This document shows, piece by piece, positions 46,189-55,331 of a stretch of DNA of 64,000 nucleotides; position 1 is the first letter of the stretch; each line of letters opens with the position of its first letter. The translations under genes were made by a program, and so were the position numbers. The notes below the pieces were generated by a model. The model was given only the letters and a program-made list of their open reading frames with translations, was not told the origin of the DNA and ran no database searches. Source of the DNA: Kineobactrum sediminis (GTDB taxonomy: Bacteria > Pseudomonadota > Gammaproteobacteria > Pseudomonadales > Halieaceae). The DNA lies in assembly GCF_002868715.1 (NCBI RefSeq), contig NZ_PKLZ01000003.1, forward strand, positions 310,001-374,000. The letters run 5' to 3'.

Positions 46189-47394
46189 TCAGCCCAGGGA
46201 CGCCACGCTTTTCAGAACCAGTCTCACCAGTTCTGCCTGCCGGGACACCCCGGTTTTGGCAAAAATTGATTTCAATTGGGCCCGCGCGGTGTGCGGAGAG
46301 ATGTTTTGTGCCTCGGACACCTCTGCGAGGCGCAGCCCGCGGGATAACAGGACCGCAAGGTTGGCTTCCGCCGGTGTCAGGTCAAATAACTCGCCCAGAG
46401 TGCCCTGGGAGGCCGGTTCGCTCAGTTCCGGGTCGGAAATGAAGACGGCGACACAGGGGCTGGTCTGGCCTTCGCTCCACTCGGATACCGGCACCGGCCG
46501 CAGCACCAGGCCCAGCTGCGAGCGGCCCCCCGAGCGGGGCACGCGCAGGGCCTTGACCACCGAGGTTTCGCCGCGATGCTGGGCCTCAACGATAGTGGCC
46601 AGTGAGTTTTGCAATTCACGGTTACGATCTCGGCCCTCGATCAGCAGGTGCTGGCCGCGCACAGTCAGGCCATCAGCGTCTTCCAGCAATGCCCGGGCAA
46701 TGGTGTTGGTGCTGAGGACATGCCCCTGTTCGTCCAGGATAATGGTTGCTACCGCCAGTTGCTCGACCGCACCCGCATAGAGGTTTCGCTCCGAAGCGGT
46801 GCGACCTATCGTGGCATGGATCTGGATGGCGAGGCGTATATGGGGCGCGATCCGTGCCAGTAATGCGCGCTCATCCGGCGTGAACGGGGGCTCCTCCCGA
46901 CGCCGGCTGAAGCGCAGCCGGGCAAGCATGCCCCCGGGTTCCACCGTGTCCAGGCCCAGGATGCGGAACAGTCCCGCCGGGCGCAGATAGTGTTCATAGT
47001 ATTCGGAGGCTACCAGCGCCTCATCGTCGAGAATGTCTGCCAGTGCCACGACCTTGTCGACCGGCAGGTTAACGAACGGGTCCAGGGCAAAGAATTGCTC
47101 CCGGTAGGCGGTAACTTCCCAGTCCGCCGCATCCGACAGCGGCCCCGCCGGTGTAGTGCTTGCAGGGTCACCGGTTGGCCGCACACTGTTGAGAATAACG
47201 CCGCGATCATTCTTTGCTGGTGGCCGCAATACCAGGGAAACCACATGGGAGTCCATGATCTCCCGCAACAGCGGTAGGGCAGTCGACCAGGGTTGAGTTT
47301 CCAGCGGCCCTCGGTAAATGGCAGCAATCAGCGCGTCATAGTCGACCGGCGTTGTTGCCAGGTTGGTGAGGCCGGGTATGCTGCGGTTATTCAT
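46189..47394 (-). CDS. LuxR-type helix-turn-helix regulator
   Basis: A 401-residue protein. The C-terminus is a GerE/LuxR helix-turn-helix (LTPAEANLAVLLSRGLRLAEVSEAQNISPHTARAQLKSIFAKTGVSRQAELVRL). The preceding 300 residues include a GAF-like early part and a PAS-like segment around 210-330 (ATIILDEQGHVLSTN). Such proteins respond to unknown small molecules or redox state. The first residues overlap the GGDEF-EAL gene by 4 bp, so both are co-translated. Confidence 0.83.
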   Translation of the reverse strand: MNNRSIPGLTNLATTPVDYDALIAAIYRGPLETQPWSTALPLLREIMDSHVVSLVLRPPAKNDRGVILNSVRPTGDPASTTPAGPLSDAADWEVTAYREQFFALDPFVNLPVDKVVALADILDDEALVASEYYEHYLRPAGLFRILGLDTVEPGGMLARLRFSRRREEPPFTPDERALLARIAPHIRLAIQIHATIGRTASERNLYAGAVEQLAVATIILDEQGHVLSTNTIARALLEDADGLTVRGQHLLIEGRDRNRELQNSLATIVEAQHRGETSVVKALRVPRSGGRSQLGLVLRPVPVSEWSEGQTSPCVAVFISDPELSEPASQGTLGELFDLTPAEANLAVLLSRGLRLAEVSEAQNISPHTARAQLKSIFAKTGVSRQAELVRLVLKSVASLG

Positions 47395-49781
47395 GTTTCA
47401 AGGCTCGCCAGTTCCAGCGTCACATCCGCTAGAGGCCGGGGGTGGCCAACGCCCCATCCCTGCAGGTAGTCCACCCCGATTTCCCGGAGTTGCAGCACGA
47501 TGGCCTCGCTCTCCACCGATTCGGCGATGGTCTCCTGGCCGAGGAAGTGAGCGAGATCGTTGATGGAGCGGGCCATCGCATAATCATTGCGGTTGTGATG
47601 GATATTGGTGATGAAACTGCCATCAATCTTGACGTAGTCCACGGGCAGTTCACGCAGGCATTGATGGCTGGCAACGCCTTTACCGAAGTCATCAATGGAA
47701 AACTTGCAGCCGATATTGCGAAATGCGCGGACAAAATCGGCGGCTTTGACCAGGTTTGAAATGGTGCCGGCTTCGGTGATCTCAAAGCAAAGCCGGTTGG
47801 TGCCAACCCCGAACTCGGAGATCTGTTCAAACAGGTAATCGAGGAAAGCATCGTCGGTGACACTGCTTCCCGACAGGTTGATGGCAAGTCTGGGGACGAC
47901 TTTCTGTGCGTCCATCAGTGAACTGACCCAGCGAAAAGCTTCTTTTATCACCCAGCGATCAACCAGCGTCATGGATCCATGGCGTTCTGCCGTGCTGATG
48001 AATTTTTGCGGCGAGCGGAGGTTGCCATTGCCGTCTTTCATCGCCAGCAGCAGCTCGTAGTGGCCAGTGGTAGACAGGCCTCCCCCTATTGCGGTCTTGA
48101 TAATGGGCTGGGCCCGCAAGGTGAAGTGTTTGCTCTCGAGTGTTTCCTCAAGTGCGCGCCGGGAGCGTTGCCGTTGTTTTTTGTGCTGCTTCACCTCCGC
48201 CCCGGATTGTTGCCAGGCCACTATGCGATCCCTGCCCAGTTGCTTGGCTTCAAGCATGGCAGAGCGGGCGTTGGCCATAATGTCGTCTACGCCGGGGCTG
48301 AAGTCAAAAATGGAGGCAACGCCAATGGACACCGTGAAGGTGACATTTTCCCCACCTATATTAACGCTGCTGGCAGCGATATCGGTACGGATCCTGTTGG
48401 CTATCTGCTCCGCCTGGTGGATTTCCCTGTCGACCAGCAGCACGGCGAATTCATCGGCGGCCAGGCGTGCGGAAGAAATCTTTTTGCTGTGCAGTTGTGC
48501 CAGCAGTCGCGAGAATTCCAGTAATACCTCGTCGCCGCTGATCCTGTCGTAGACTTTATTAACCAGGCTGAATTTGTCGATATCAAGTACCAGTACCGCG
48601 TGCTGGGAGCCGTGATGCCGGGCATGCTGCAATGTCTTCTCAACCTGCTCCAGAAACGCATCGCGATTGATCAGGCGGGTAAGAGTGTCGTGATTGCGGG
48701 TGAAACTGAGGCCCCGTTGAACCTGTTCAAGGGTGTCATAGAGGCTCTGGTCCACTACTGACAGCGTATCCATGGGGGCGGGCGGCTGGGCGCCGTGGCT
48801 CAGCTGGCGGGCAAGTTGTACACGGTTGAGTTCCACTGCTTTACGGCCGTGTTCATCGACGAACAGATAGCGATTCCCATCGTCACTGATCCAGGCCAGC
48901 TGCATTCGCTTGCGTTGGTCCCCGGAGTCCTGCCAGGTCAGCCAGCTGCCGGTTTGCAGCTCTTCCACACGCCGGACCCAGCGCCGCAGTCGCCGGGTTC
49001 GGTTGATACGGTCGCGCAGCGCAACAGGCGCCTCGCGGATAACAATAGCGTCTTCGTCCACCGCGCCGGCTGTGACTTTTGTGTCACTCCCGGCTCGCTG
49101 TAGTTGTTCTTCATTCTGGCGGGTCCTGAGTACCTGTTCCAGATTGCGTGTATGGATGCTGGCCTGTTGTCGTAAAAGTTGTTCCACACTGACCAGTGCG
49201 CTTTCAAAAACGCTGTTGTCCCGGCCGTAACTCCGGCAGAGATTGTCAACGATACGTGCAATATCCGCTGCCATTGGCGGAGCGTTGGCATGTGCCGAGC
49301 TTGCGAGTAGTGCCAGTTTGTCGATAAACCTGCGAGCAGGATGTTCCTGGTTGAGGAAAAAGCAGGGTTCGAGTAGCGCGAGCCTCGCCAGGGGTAGCTG
49401 TAGAGTGGCCACAACAGGCTTCAGGGTAGGGCTCATGGTAGACTGCGCATGCAGTGTGGCGAACACGTTATCTACCATGGCAAGCTGGCTGCGGCTTTCC
49501 TGGCTGAGGCTGTGGATGCCGCCCGCATCCTGGCGGCAATGGTTGAGCAGGTAATCCGCAGTGGATCCGGCCTGGCGGATGCCGTGCAGGGTGGCGGCAC
49601 TGTCGGGCAGCGCATCAAGCGCATCGAACACGGCTTGTGCATCCTTCGCCGGCGCGCTGGCAGCACTTGACTGTAATTGCTGTGGCATGCGCCAACCGGT
49701 GGCGCCCCCGGACAGACCGGGTCTTTCCGCCAGCAGTTCGACGGTAGTGGGCGGTCTGTTGCTGGAACCGTTCCGTGACAT
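47391..49781 (-). CDS. DUF1631-GGDEF-EAL protein, degenerate
   Basis: A 796-residue signalling protein. Residues about 30-220 fit DUF1631 (LARLALLEPCFFLNQEHPARRFIDKLALLA), followed by a PilZ-adjacent SWLTWQDSGDQ...RYLFVDEHGRKAVEL segment. The GGDEF domain reads RLAADEFAVLL, so the active motif is lost. The EAL motif reads YELLLAMKD, retaining the metal-binding Glu but losing the Arg of EALLR; downstream FSIDDFGKG and VKIDGSF are intact. It is likely a c-di-GMP sensor, possibly with weak hydrolysis. ATG 49781 is preferred over longer options overlapping the next gene. Confidence 0.85.
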   Translation of the reverse strand: MSRNGSSNRPPTTVELLAERPGLSGGATGWRMPQQLQSSAASAPAKDAQAVFDALDALPDSAATLHGIRQAGSTADYLLNHCRQDAGGIHSLSQESRSQLAMVDNVFATLHAQSTMSPTLKPVVATLQLPLARLALLEPCFFLNQEHPARRFIDKLALLASSAHANAPPMAADIARIVDNLCRSYGRDNSVFESALVSVEQLLRQQASIHTRNLEQVLRTRQNEEQLQRAGSDTKVTAGAVDEDAIVIREAPVALRDRINRTRRLRRWVRRVEELQTGSWLTWQDSGDQRKRMQLAWISDDGNRYLFVDEHGRKAVELNRVQLARQLSHGAQPPAPMDTLSVVDQSLYDTLEQVQRGLSFTRNHDTLTRLINRDAFLEQVEKTLQHARHHGSQHAVLVLDIDKFSLVNKVYDRISGDEVLLEFSRLLAQLHSKKISSARLAADEFAVLLVDREIHQAEQIANRIRTDIAASSVNIGGENVTFTVSIGVASIFDFSPGVDDIMANARSAMLEAKQLGRDRIVAWQQSGAEVKQHKKQRQRSRRALEETLESKHFTLRAQPIIKTAIGGGLSTTGHYELLLAMKDGNGNLRSPQKFISTAERHGSMTLVDRWVIKEAFRWVSSLMDAQKVVPRLAINLSGSSVTDDAFLDYLFEQISEFGVGTNRLCFEITEAGTISNLVKAADFVRAFRNIGCKFSIDDFGKGVASHQCLRELPVDYVKIDGSFITNIHHNRNDYAMARSINDLAHFLGQETIAESVESEAIVLQLREIGVDYLQGWGVGHPRPLADVTLELASLET

Positions 49782-49897
49782 GTCTTCTCGGGGCGCTGGC
49801 CGGTTAGGTGCATCGCCGGAGTGGCGAGGCGCAAGCAGTATACCGGGATGAACGGCAGGCACAAAACATGTGTTGCCGTCCATCAAACTGGCGGCTG

Positions 49898-51919
49898 TTA
49901 CTGCTTCGACTGTCTCGATTCGGCAGGCAGGCTGAACGCCATTATGGCGTCGCCCGCTTCCGACCAGCCATGGCCCCCTGCCGCCAGCACGACAAACTGC
50001 CGGCCTCCCGGCTGTACCCGATAACTCAGTGGCGTCGCGTTGCCGGTGTAAGGGAGTCGATATTCCCATAAAAGTGAGCCATTTGTACTGTCGAAGGCCC
50101 GGAATCGTGAGTCGGTGGTGGCGCCGATAAAAATCAGCCCGGAAGCCGTGCTCAGCGGGCCGCCGGCATTTGGGGTGCCCGCGTCAAACCAGAATGGCCA
50201 GGGTGCCTGGCCACGCGTATTACCGAGGCTGCGTGTCCACAGGGTATTCCCGGTCTTCAGGTCAACCGCAGTAAGACTGCCCCAGGGGCGAGGATTACAG
50301 GGTGCCCCGAGCGGAGACATCAGGGGGAATCGGCGCACGCCATAGGGGCTTCCCTCCATCCGATAGTGTTCCAGTGGGTAGCCCGGTGCCGGGTTCAGCT
50401 CGTCATACTCATCCCTGGGTAGCAGTTGTACTACCTGGGCCAGGTGCATCTGGTTGGCGACCAGGATGCCGCGCCCGGCATCTATGCTGATGCCGCCCCA
50501 GTTAATGCCGCCGGTTGAGGCTGGATAGACGACAGTGCCCTCCAGGCTGGGCGGCGTGAACATCCCTTCGGATCGGTATTTGGCCAGGGTTCGCTGGCAG
50601 GCCAGGCGATCCAGCCCGATAAACCCGTCCATGTCCCCGGGGCCCAGTTGTGCCGGTTGGTGCAGTGGCTGTGGATGGGTGGGAAACGGCTGGGTGGGCG
50701 ACAATTGTTCACCGGCTACGCCACCCTGCGGAACCGGTCGTTCTTCCACCGGATACAAAGGCTCCCCCGTCGCGCGATCCAGCAGGAACACATGGCCCAT
50801 TTTTGTTGCCTGCGCCAGTCCCGGGCGTCCTTCGCCCACACCGGGCAGAGTGAACAGGGTGGGCTGTGAGGCCACATCGTAGTCCCATATATCGTTGTGT
50901 ACGGTCTGGAAGTGCCACTGGAGCTTGCCGGTGGCGGCATCGAGAGCCACCACCGAGGAGCCGTACTCGTCAATGCCGTCGCGGTCACCTCCGTAGAGAT
51001 CCGGGGCGGGGTTGCCGGTGGGTACATAAATCAGGCCCAGTTCCGGGTCACCGGAGATCGGTGCCCATACATTGGGTGTGCCCAGGTGGTAGCGAGCATT
51101 GCCCAGGCTGTCGCGGTGCCGTTCGCGGTAGGCATCGGATACCGGTTCCCAGGCCCATGCCAGGGCGCCGCTGCGCACATCAAAAGCCCGCACGACTCCG
51201 GAGGGCACATTTTTGCTTTCGTTGTCGGGTACCAGGGCCCCGATAACGGCATTGCCACCCTGGATCCAGGGCGGGGACGTGGGGTAGTACACCCAGGGTT
51301 CGCCGCCCCCGACCTGCTCTTTCAGGGAAACCCTGCCGGCATCGCCGAAATCGTCGCAAAGAGCGCCAGTGGTGGCGTCCAGGGCAATCAGTTCGGCATC
51401 ACGAGTGCCGTAAATAATGCGTTGGCCACAGACGCCGGCGGCTTCCGCCGCGTCTTGCGCCTGCCACAGGGCAACCCCGCGGCAGACCGCGGGATAAACA
51501 CCGCTGCGCCTGTTCTGAATCTCCGGGTCAAACTGCCAGCGCTCGTTGCCGGTCTCGGCATCCAGCGCGAACACGCGGCCAAAGGGCGTGCAATAGTAAA
51601 GCGTGTCCCCCGATACCAGCGGCGTCACCTGCAGTGAAGTTAACCCCCAATCGCCGCTGCCGTCGCTGAAATCGCCGGAGTTGTGCGTCCAGGCCAGCTC
51701 CAGGCCCGCGACATTGCCGGGGTGTATCTCCGTAAGCGGCGTATATTGGGCAGCATCGGGGCCGCCATAGTTGGGCCAGTGAGCGGCTTCCAGCGGGGTG
51801 CTGCCGGCCTGTAATGACGGCGAACTGTCCGGGGTGGAGTCACTGGCGGCATGACAGGCCGAGGCCAGCGCCAGAATTGTCGGCAATAGCACGCCGCGGC
51901 AATAGCGTACCGTTTTCAC
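49898..51919 (-). CDS. PQQ-dependent dehydrogenase, probable lipoprotein
   Basis: A 673-residue quinoprotein of the glucose/alcohol dehydrogenase superfamily without the membrane helices of Gcd. A signal with lipobox (LASAC, Cys near residue 22) suggests a lipid-anchored periplasmic enzyme. The eight-bladed propeller is visible in repeated W-motifs (ALDAETGNERWQFDPE, ALDATTGALCDD, ALDAATGKLQWHFQTVHNDIWDYDVA). The substrate is unknown. It overlaps the upstream SDR gene by 4 bp. No PQQ synthesis genes are in the window. Confidence 0.88.
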   Translation of the reverse strand: MKTVRYCRGVLLPTILALASACHAASDSTPDSSPSLQAGSTPLEAAHWPNYGGPDAAQYTPLTEIHPGNVAGLELAWTHNSGDFSDGSGDWGLTSLQVTPLVSGDTLYYCTPFGRVFALDAETGNERWQFDPEIQNRRSGVYPAVCRGVALWQAQDAAEAAGVCGQRIIYGTRDAELIALDATTGALCDDFGDAGRVSLKEQVGGGEPWVYYPTSPPWIQGGNAVIGALVPDNESKNVPSGVVRAFDVRSGALAWAWEPVSDAYRERHRDSLGNARYHLGTPNVWAPISGDPELGLIYVPTGNPAPDLYGGDRDGIDEYGSSVVALDAATGKLQWHFQTVHNDIWDYDVASQPTLFTLPGVGEGRPGLAQATKMGHVFLLDRATGEPLYPVEERPVPQGGVAGEQLSPTQPFPTHPQPLHQPAQLGPGDMDGFIGLDRLACQRTLAKYRSEGMFTPPSLEGTVVYPASTGGINWGGISIDAGRGILVANQMHLAQVVQLLPRDEYDELNPAPGYPLEHYRMEGSPYGVRRFPLMSPLGAPCNPRPWGSLTAVDLKTGNTLWTRSLGNTRGQAPWPFWFDAGTPNAGGPLSTASGLIFIGATTDSRFRAFDSTNGSLLWEYRLPYTGNATPLSYRVQPGGRQFVVLAAGGHGWSEAGDAIMAFSLPAESRQSKQ

Positions 51920-52701
51920 AGACCGCCGTCCTGGCTGTTTGCCGCGTCGAGAAAGGCGGGTTTTTCGCCGCCACCGTGCACGGCGATGCTGCTACCACTA
52001 ATATAGGAAGCCATCGGTGAGGCGAGGAATAAACAGGCATCGCCAATATCCCCGGGTACTGCCATTCTCCCCAGTGGTATCGTGTCGCCAACGGCGGCAA
52101 TGCCCCTGGCATCACCGTAGTGGAGGTGCGCCTGTTCAGTTTCCACCAGGCCGGCGATGATCGCATTAACCCGTACCTTGGGACCCCATTCCACCGCGAG
52201 CGACGCCCCGAGATTTACCAGTCCTGCCTTGGCGGCGCCGTAAGCGGCGGTGCCGGGTGAGGGGCGCAATGTACTGACACTGGCGATGTTGATAATACTG
52301 CCACCTTGAGCCTGGCCTTGCATGACCCGATTGGCCAGCTGGGCACCGTGCAGCGCGGCGGTGAGGTTGAGGGCAATAATGGCTTCCGAAAATCGCGGTG
52401 ACGCAGTGGCCGCGTCTGCCCGGGGTGCTCCCCCTGCATTATTGACCAGCACGTCCAGGCTGCCATGGCGCTCCACAATCCGGGCAACGCAGTCTTCAAT
52501 CTGTGCATAATCGCGCACGTCACAGGGCAGGAACCAGGCCTGTGACGTGCCCACCGCAGGCAATACTTCCGGCGCCTTGCGTCCGCAGATAACGACATTT
52601 GCACCCGCCGCCAGAAAGCGTTCACTGATGCCGCGGCCGACACCTTTGCCGCCGCCGGTAACGAAGACTGTTTTACCGCTAAAATCCAGCGGGTTGTCCA
52701 T
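51916..52701 (-). CDS. SDR family oxidoreductase
   Basis: A 261-residue classical SDR with cofactor motif TGGGKGVGRGI near residue 15, NNAG near 88 and YGAAKAGLVNL containing the catalytic Tyr-Lys pair. Its conserved C-terminus (ASPMASYISGSSIAVHGGGE) is typical of 3-ketoacyl-type reductases. It forms a two-gene unit with the PQQ dehydrogenase and is divergent from the F420 operon with a 217-bp gap. The substrate is unknown. Confidence 0.88.
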   Translation of the reverse strand: MDNPLDFSGKTVFVTGGGKGVGRGISERFLAAGANVVICGRKAPEVLPAVGTSQAWFLPCDVRDYAQIEDCVARIVERHGSLDVLVNNAGGAPRADAATASPRFSEAIIALNLTAALHGAQLANRVMQGQAQGGSIINIASVSTLRPSPGTAAYGAAKAGLVNLGASLAVEWGPKVRVNAIIAGLVETEQAHLHYGDARGIAAVGDTIPLGRMAVPGDIGDACLFLASPMASYISGSSIAVHGGGEKPAFLDAANSQDGGL

Positions 52702-52918
52702 ATAGTTCTACTCCTGTGAAGATGCTGGCCAGGTTGCTTGTGATAGCGTTTTGATTTGCCTAAGATGCGCTGGCGTTATTCATCCTAACCGCTTCCCGTA
52801 GTCTCGGGAATGTTGCGGTGGGCAGAGTTTATCCATAGCGTGCAGAGGGATGGCTGTGGTCAGGTTTACTGAACCGTAGCGAGGTGGCTGTACGGTAATC
52901 ATTCAAGGACACGATGTA

Positions 52919-53605
52919 ATGACAAATGAAGCACTGCCAACGTTGGCAATTCTGGGTGGCACCGGCGATCTGGGTACCGGCCTGGCGCGGCGTTGGGCAC
53001 AGGCGGGTTACCGGGTGATTATCGGTTCCCGAACCCTGGACAAGGCAGAAGCAGCGGTTGCCGACCTGCGCTCGGTAATGGCACAGCGCGGCGTGGCCGA
53101 CATCAGCGTCGAGGCCATGGATAATCAGGGCGCGGCCGCCGTAGCAGATATTGTCACCCTGACGGTACCCTTCAGCCATCAGGTCAGCACCCTCGAGGCG
53201 GTGGCCCCGGCTCTGCAAGGCAAAATCCTGATTGATGTTACCGTGCCGCTGGTGCCGCCCCGGGTGGCTCGCGTACAGCTGCCAGAGGGCGGCAGTGCCG
53301 GCCAGATTGCCCAGGAACTGCTGGGCGATGAGGTTGCGGTGGTGTCCGCATTCCAGAACGTGGCGGCGGCACATCTGCAGGAAGGCGGTGGCGTCGATTG
53401 CGATGTGCTGGTCTGTGGCAACAAGAAGGAGGCCCGTGCGGAAGTCATCAAACTGGTCGAGGCAGCGGGCCTGCGCGGTTTCCACGCCGGCATGATCAAC
53501 AACGCCGCCGCCGCCGAAGCACTGACATCGGTGCTGATCACCATTAACAAGCAGTACAATTGCCATGCCGGTATAAGAATCACTGGCCTGGACAGCCATG
53601 GATGA
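52919..53605 (+). CDS. npdG: F420:NADP oxidoreductase (Fno/NpdG)
   Basis: A 228-residue reductase that transfers hydride between NADP and coenzyme F420. The Rossmann motif ILGGTGDLGTGLA near residue 11 with GSRTLDKAEA fits the NADP-binding Fno/NpdG family, and TVPFSHQVSTLEAV and VVSAFQNVAAAHL are family blocks. It heads a compact operon whose next gene overlaps by 4 bp. Its presence argues that this cell both makes and reduces F420. Confidence 0.92.
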   Translation: MTNEALPTLAILGGTGDLGTGLARRWAQAGYRVIIGSRTLDKAEAAVADLRSVMAQRGVADISVEAMDNQGAAAVADIVTLTVPFSHQVSTLEAVAPALQGKILIDVTVPLVPPRVARVQLPEGGSAGQIAQELLGDEVAVVSAFQNVAAAHLQEGGGVDCDVLVCGNKKEARAEVIKLVEAAGLRGFHAGMINNAAAAEALTSVLITINKQYNCHAGIRITGLDSHG

Positions 53606-54372
53606 GTGTTCGCCTTGAACTCATTGCCCTGGCCGGCTTTCCGCAGGTTGCCCCGGGCGATGACCTCGCGGCCCTGATCGCCGGGAACCTGGCCGAGAAC
53701 GAGTTGACCCTGCAGGCGGGCGACGTGCTGGTGCTGGCACAGAAAATCGTCTCCAAGGCCGAGGGTCGCTATCGTCGGCTGGCTGATGTTGAGCCGGGCC
53801 CGCGAGCACTGGAGCTGGCGCTCCAGGCCGACAAGGACCCGCGCCTGGTCGAGTTGATCCTGAGTGAATCACGAGAGGTGTTGCGGGTACGCCCCGGGGT
53901 GATCATTGTTGAACACCGCCAGGGTTATGTACACGCCAATGCCGGTATTGACCGGTCCAATATCCCCGATACCGCAGAGGACCCCCAGGTGCTGTTGTTA
54001 CCCGAGGACTGTGATGCCTCGGCGGCGACATTGCGCGCTGCCCTCGCCGGGCTGTGCGGCGGTATTGACGTCCAGGTTATTATCAATGACAGCGCCGGGC
54101 GCGCCTGGCGCAACGGCACCGTGGGAATGGCCCTGGGTACGGCAGGGCTGGAGCCTCTGTTCAACCAGGTGGGGGAATACGATCTGTTTGGCAATCTGTT
54201 GCAAGTGACGGAAGCGGCGGTGGCCGATGAGCTGGCGGCCGCTGCGTCCCTGGTCATGGGCCAGGCCGCCGAGGGCCTGCCCGTGGTGCTGGTGCGTGGC
54301 GCCCGGTTGCGCCGAGCCAATGACGGCTCCCGCAGCTTGCTGCGGCCCCGGACCATGGACATGTTCAGGTGA
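53602..54372 (+). CDS. cofE: F420-0:gamma-glutamyl ligase
   Basis: A 256-residue CofE/FbiB-N type GTP-dependent ligase that adds glutamate residues to F420-0. VLVLAQKIVSKAEGR near residue 45 and INDSAGRAWRNGTVGMALG near 160 are hallmarks. It is a stand-alone ligase without the nitroreductase domain fused in actinobacterial FbiB. ATG 53602 overlaps the upstream stop (ATGA); the frame start 53560 is rejected. Confidence 0.94.
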   Translation: MSVRLELIALAGFPQVAPGDDLAALIAGNLAENELTLQAGDVLVLAQKIVSKAEGRYRRLADVEPGPRALELALQADKDPRLVELILSESREVLRVRPGVIIVEHRQGYVHANAGIDRSNIPDTAEDPQVLLLPEDCDASAATLRAALAGLCGGIDVQVIINDSAGRAWRNGTVGMALGTAGLEPLFNQVGEYDLFGNLLQVTEAAVADELAAAASLVMGQAAEGLPVVLVRGARLRRANDGSRSLLRPRTMDMFR

Positions 54373-55331
54373 GTGCCGCCGCAGCGCCGGTGCTTGCTCT
54401 GTCCGGTGGTGTTGGCGGCGCCAAGCTATGTCTTGGGCTCGCGGATGTGCTCGGGCCTGATCTCCTGCATATTGCCAGTAACACCGCGGACGACTTTGAA
54501 CACCTGGGGCTCACGGTCTGCCCCGACATTGATACCGTGCTTTATACCCTGGCGGGGCTTAGTAATGCGGAGCAGGGCTGGGGCCTTGCCGGAGAGAGCT
54601 GGCGAGTGCTGGGAGCACTGGCTGGGCTGGGTGTTGATACCTGGTTCAAGCTGGGTGATCGCGATCTCGCCACACACCTGTGGCGAACCGGGCAGCTGGC
54701 GGCGGGCGCCAGCCTGAGCGCAGTCACCCGTGACCTGGTGGAGCGTCTTGGCGTTCCCGCACACCTGTATCCGATGAGTGACGATCCGGTGCGCACCATT
54801 GTGCACAGTGACGAGGGCGATCTGCCGTTCCAGGAGTATTTTGTTCGACGCCAGTGCCAGCCCGCGGTAACCGGTTTCAGTTTTGCGGGCCTCCAGGAGG
54901 CGCGTTTACAGCCGGATCTCGCGGCACTGTGCCGACAACCTGCACTTGCCGGCGTAATTATTTGTCCTTCCAATCCCTTTGTGAGCATTGACCCGATCCT
55001 GCAGCTGGACAGTTTCTGGAAAATCCTGCGAGATAGGGCCGTGCCGGTGGTCGTGGTGGCCCCGATCGTCGACGGTCGGGCAATCAAGGGCCCTGCGGCC
55101 AAGATGATGGCGGAACTGTCGATGCCGGTTACCGCCCTCGGCGTTGCCGAGTACTACGCCCGGCACTATCCGGGCCTGGTCGGCACCTATGTGATCGATC
55201 ACAGTGACGCAAACCTGGTGACGGCTATCAGTCGCCTGGGCATGGAGGTAGAGTTGGCGGCGACAATAATGCGCGAACGCGAAGACAAGCAGGCGCTGGC
55301 CAGCTTCTGCCTGGAACTGTTACGCCAATGA
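54369..55331 (+). CDS. cofD: 2-phospho-L-lactate transferase (CofD)
   Basis: A 320-residue transferase that joins the lactyl (or phosphoglyceryl/PEP-derived) phosphodiester to Fo, giving F420-0. The glycine-rich opening LALSGGVGGAKLCLGL, ASNTADDFEHLGL and the CPSNPFVSIDPIL block match CofD/FbiA. The start is GTG 54369, overlapping cofE by 4 bp. Confidence 0.95.
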   Translation: MSAAAAPVLALSGGVGGAKLCLGLADVLGPDLLHIASNTADDFEHLGLTVCPDIDTVLYTLAGLSNAEQGWGLAGESWRVLGALAGLGVDTWFKLGDRDLATHLWRTGQLAAGASLSAVTRDLVERLGVPAHLYPMSDDPVRTIVHSDEGDLPFQEYFVRRQCQPAVTGFSFAGLQEARLQPDLAALCRQPALAGVIICPSNPFVSIDPILQLDSFWKILRDRAVPVVVVAPIVDGRAIKGPAAKMMAELSMPVTALGVAEYYARHYPGLVGTYVIDHSDANLVTAISRLGMEVELAATIMREREDKQALASFCLELLRQ

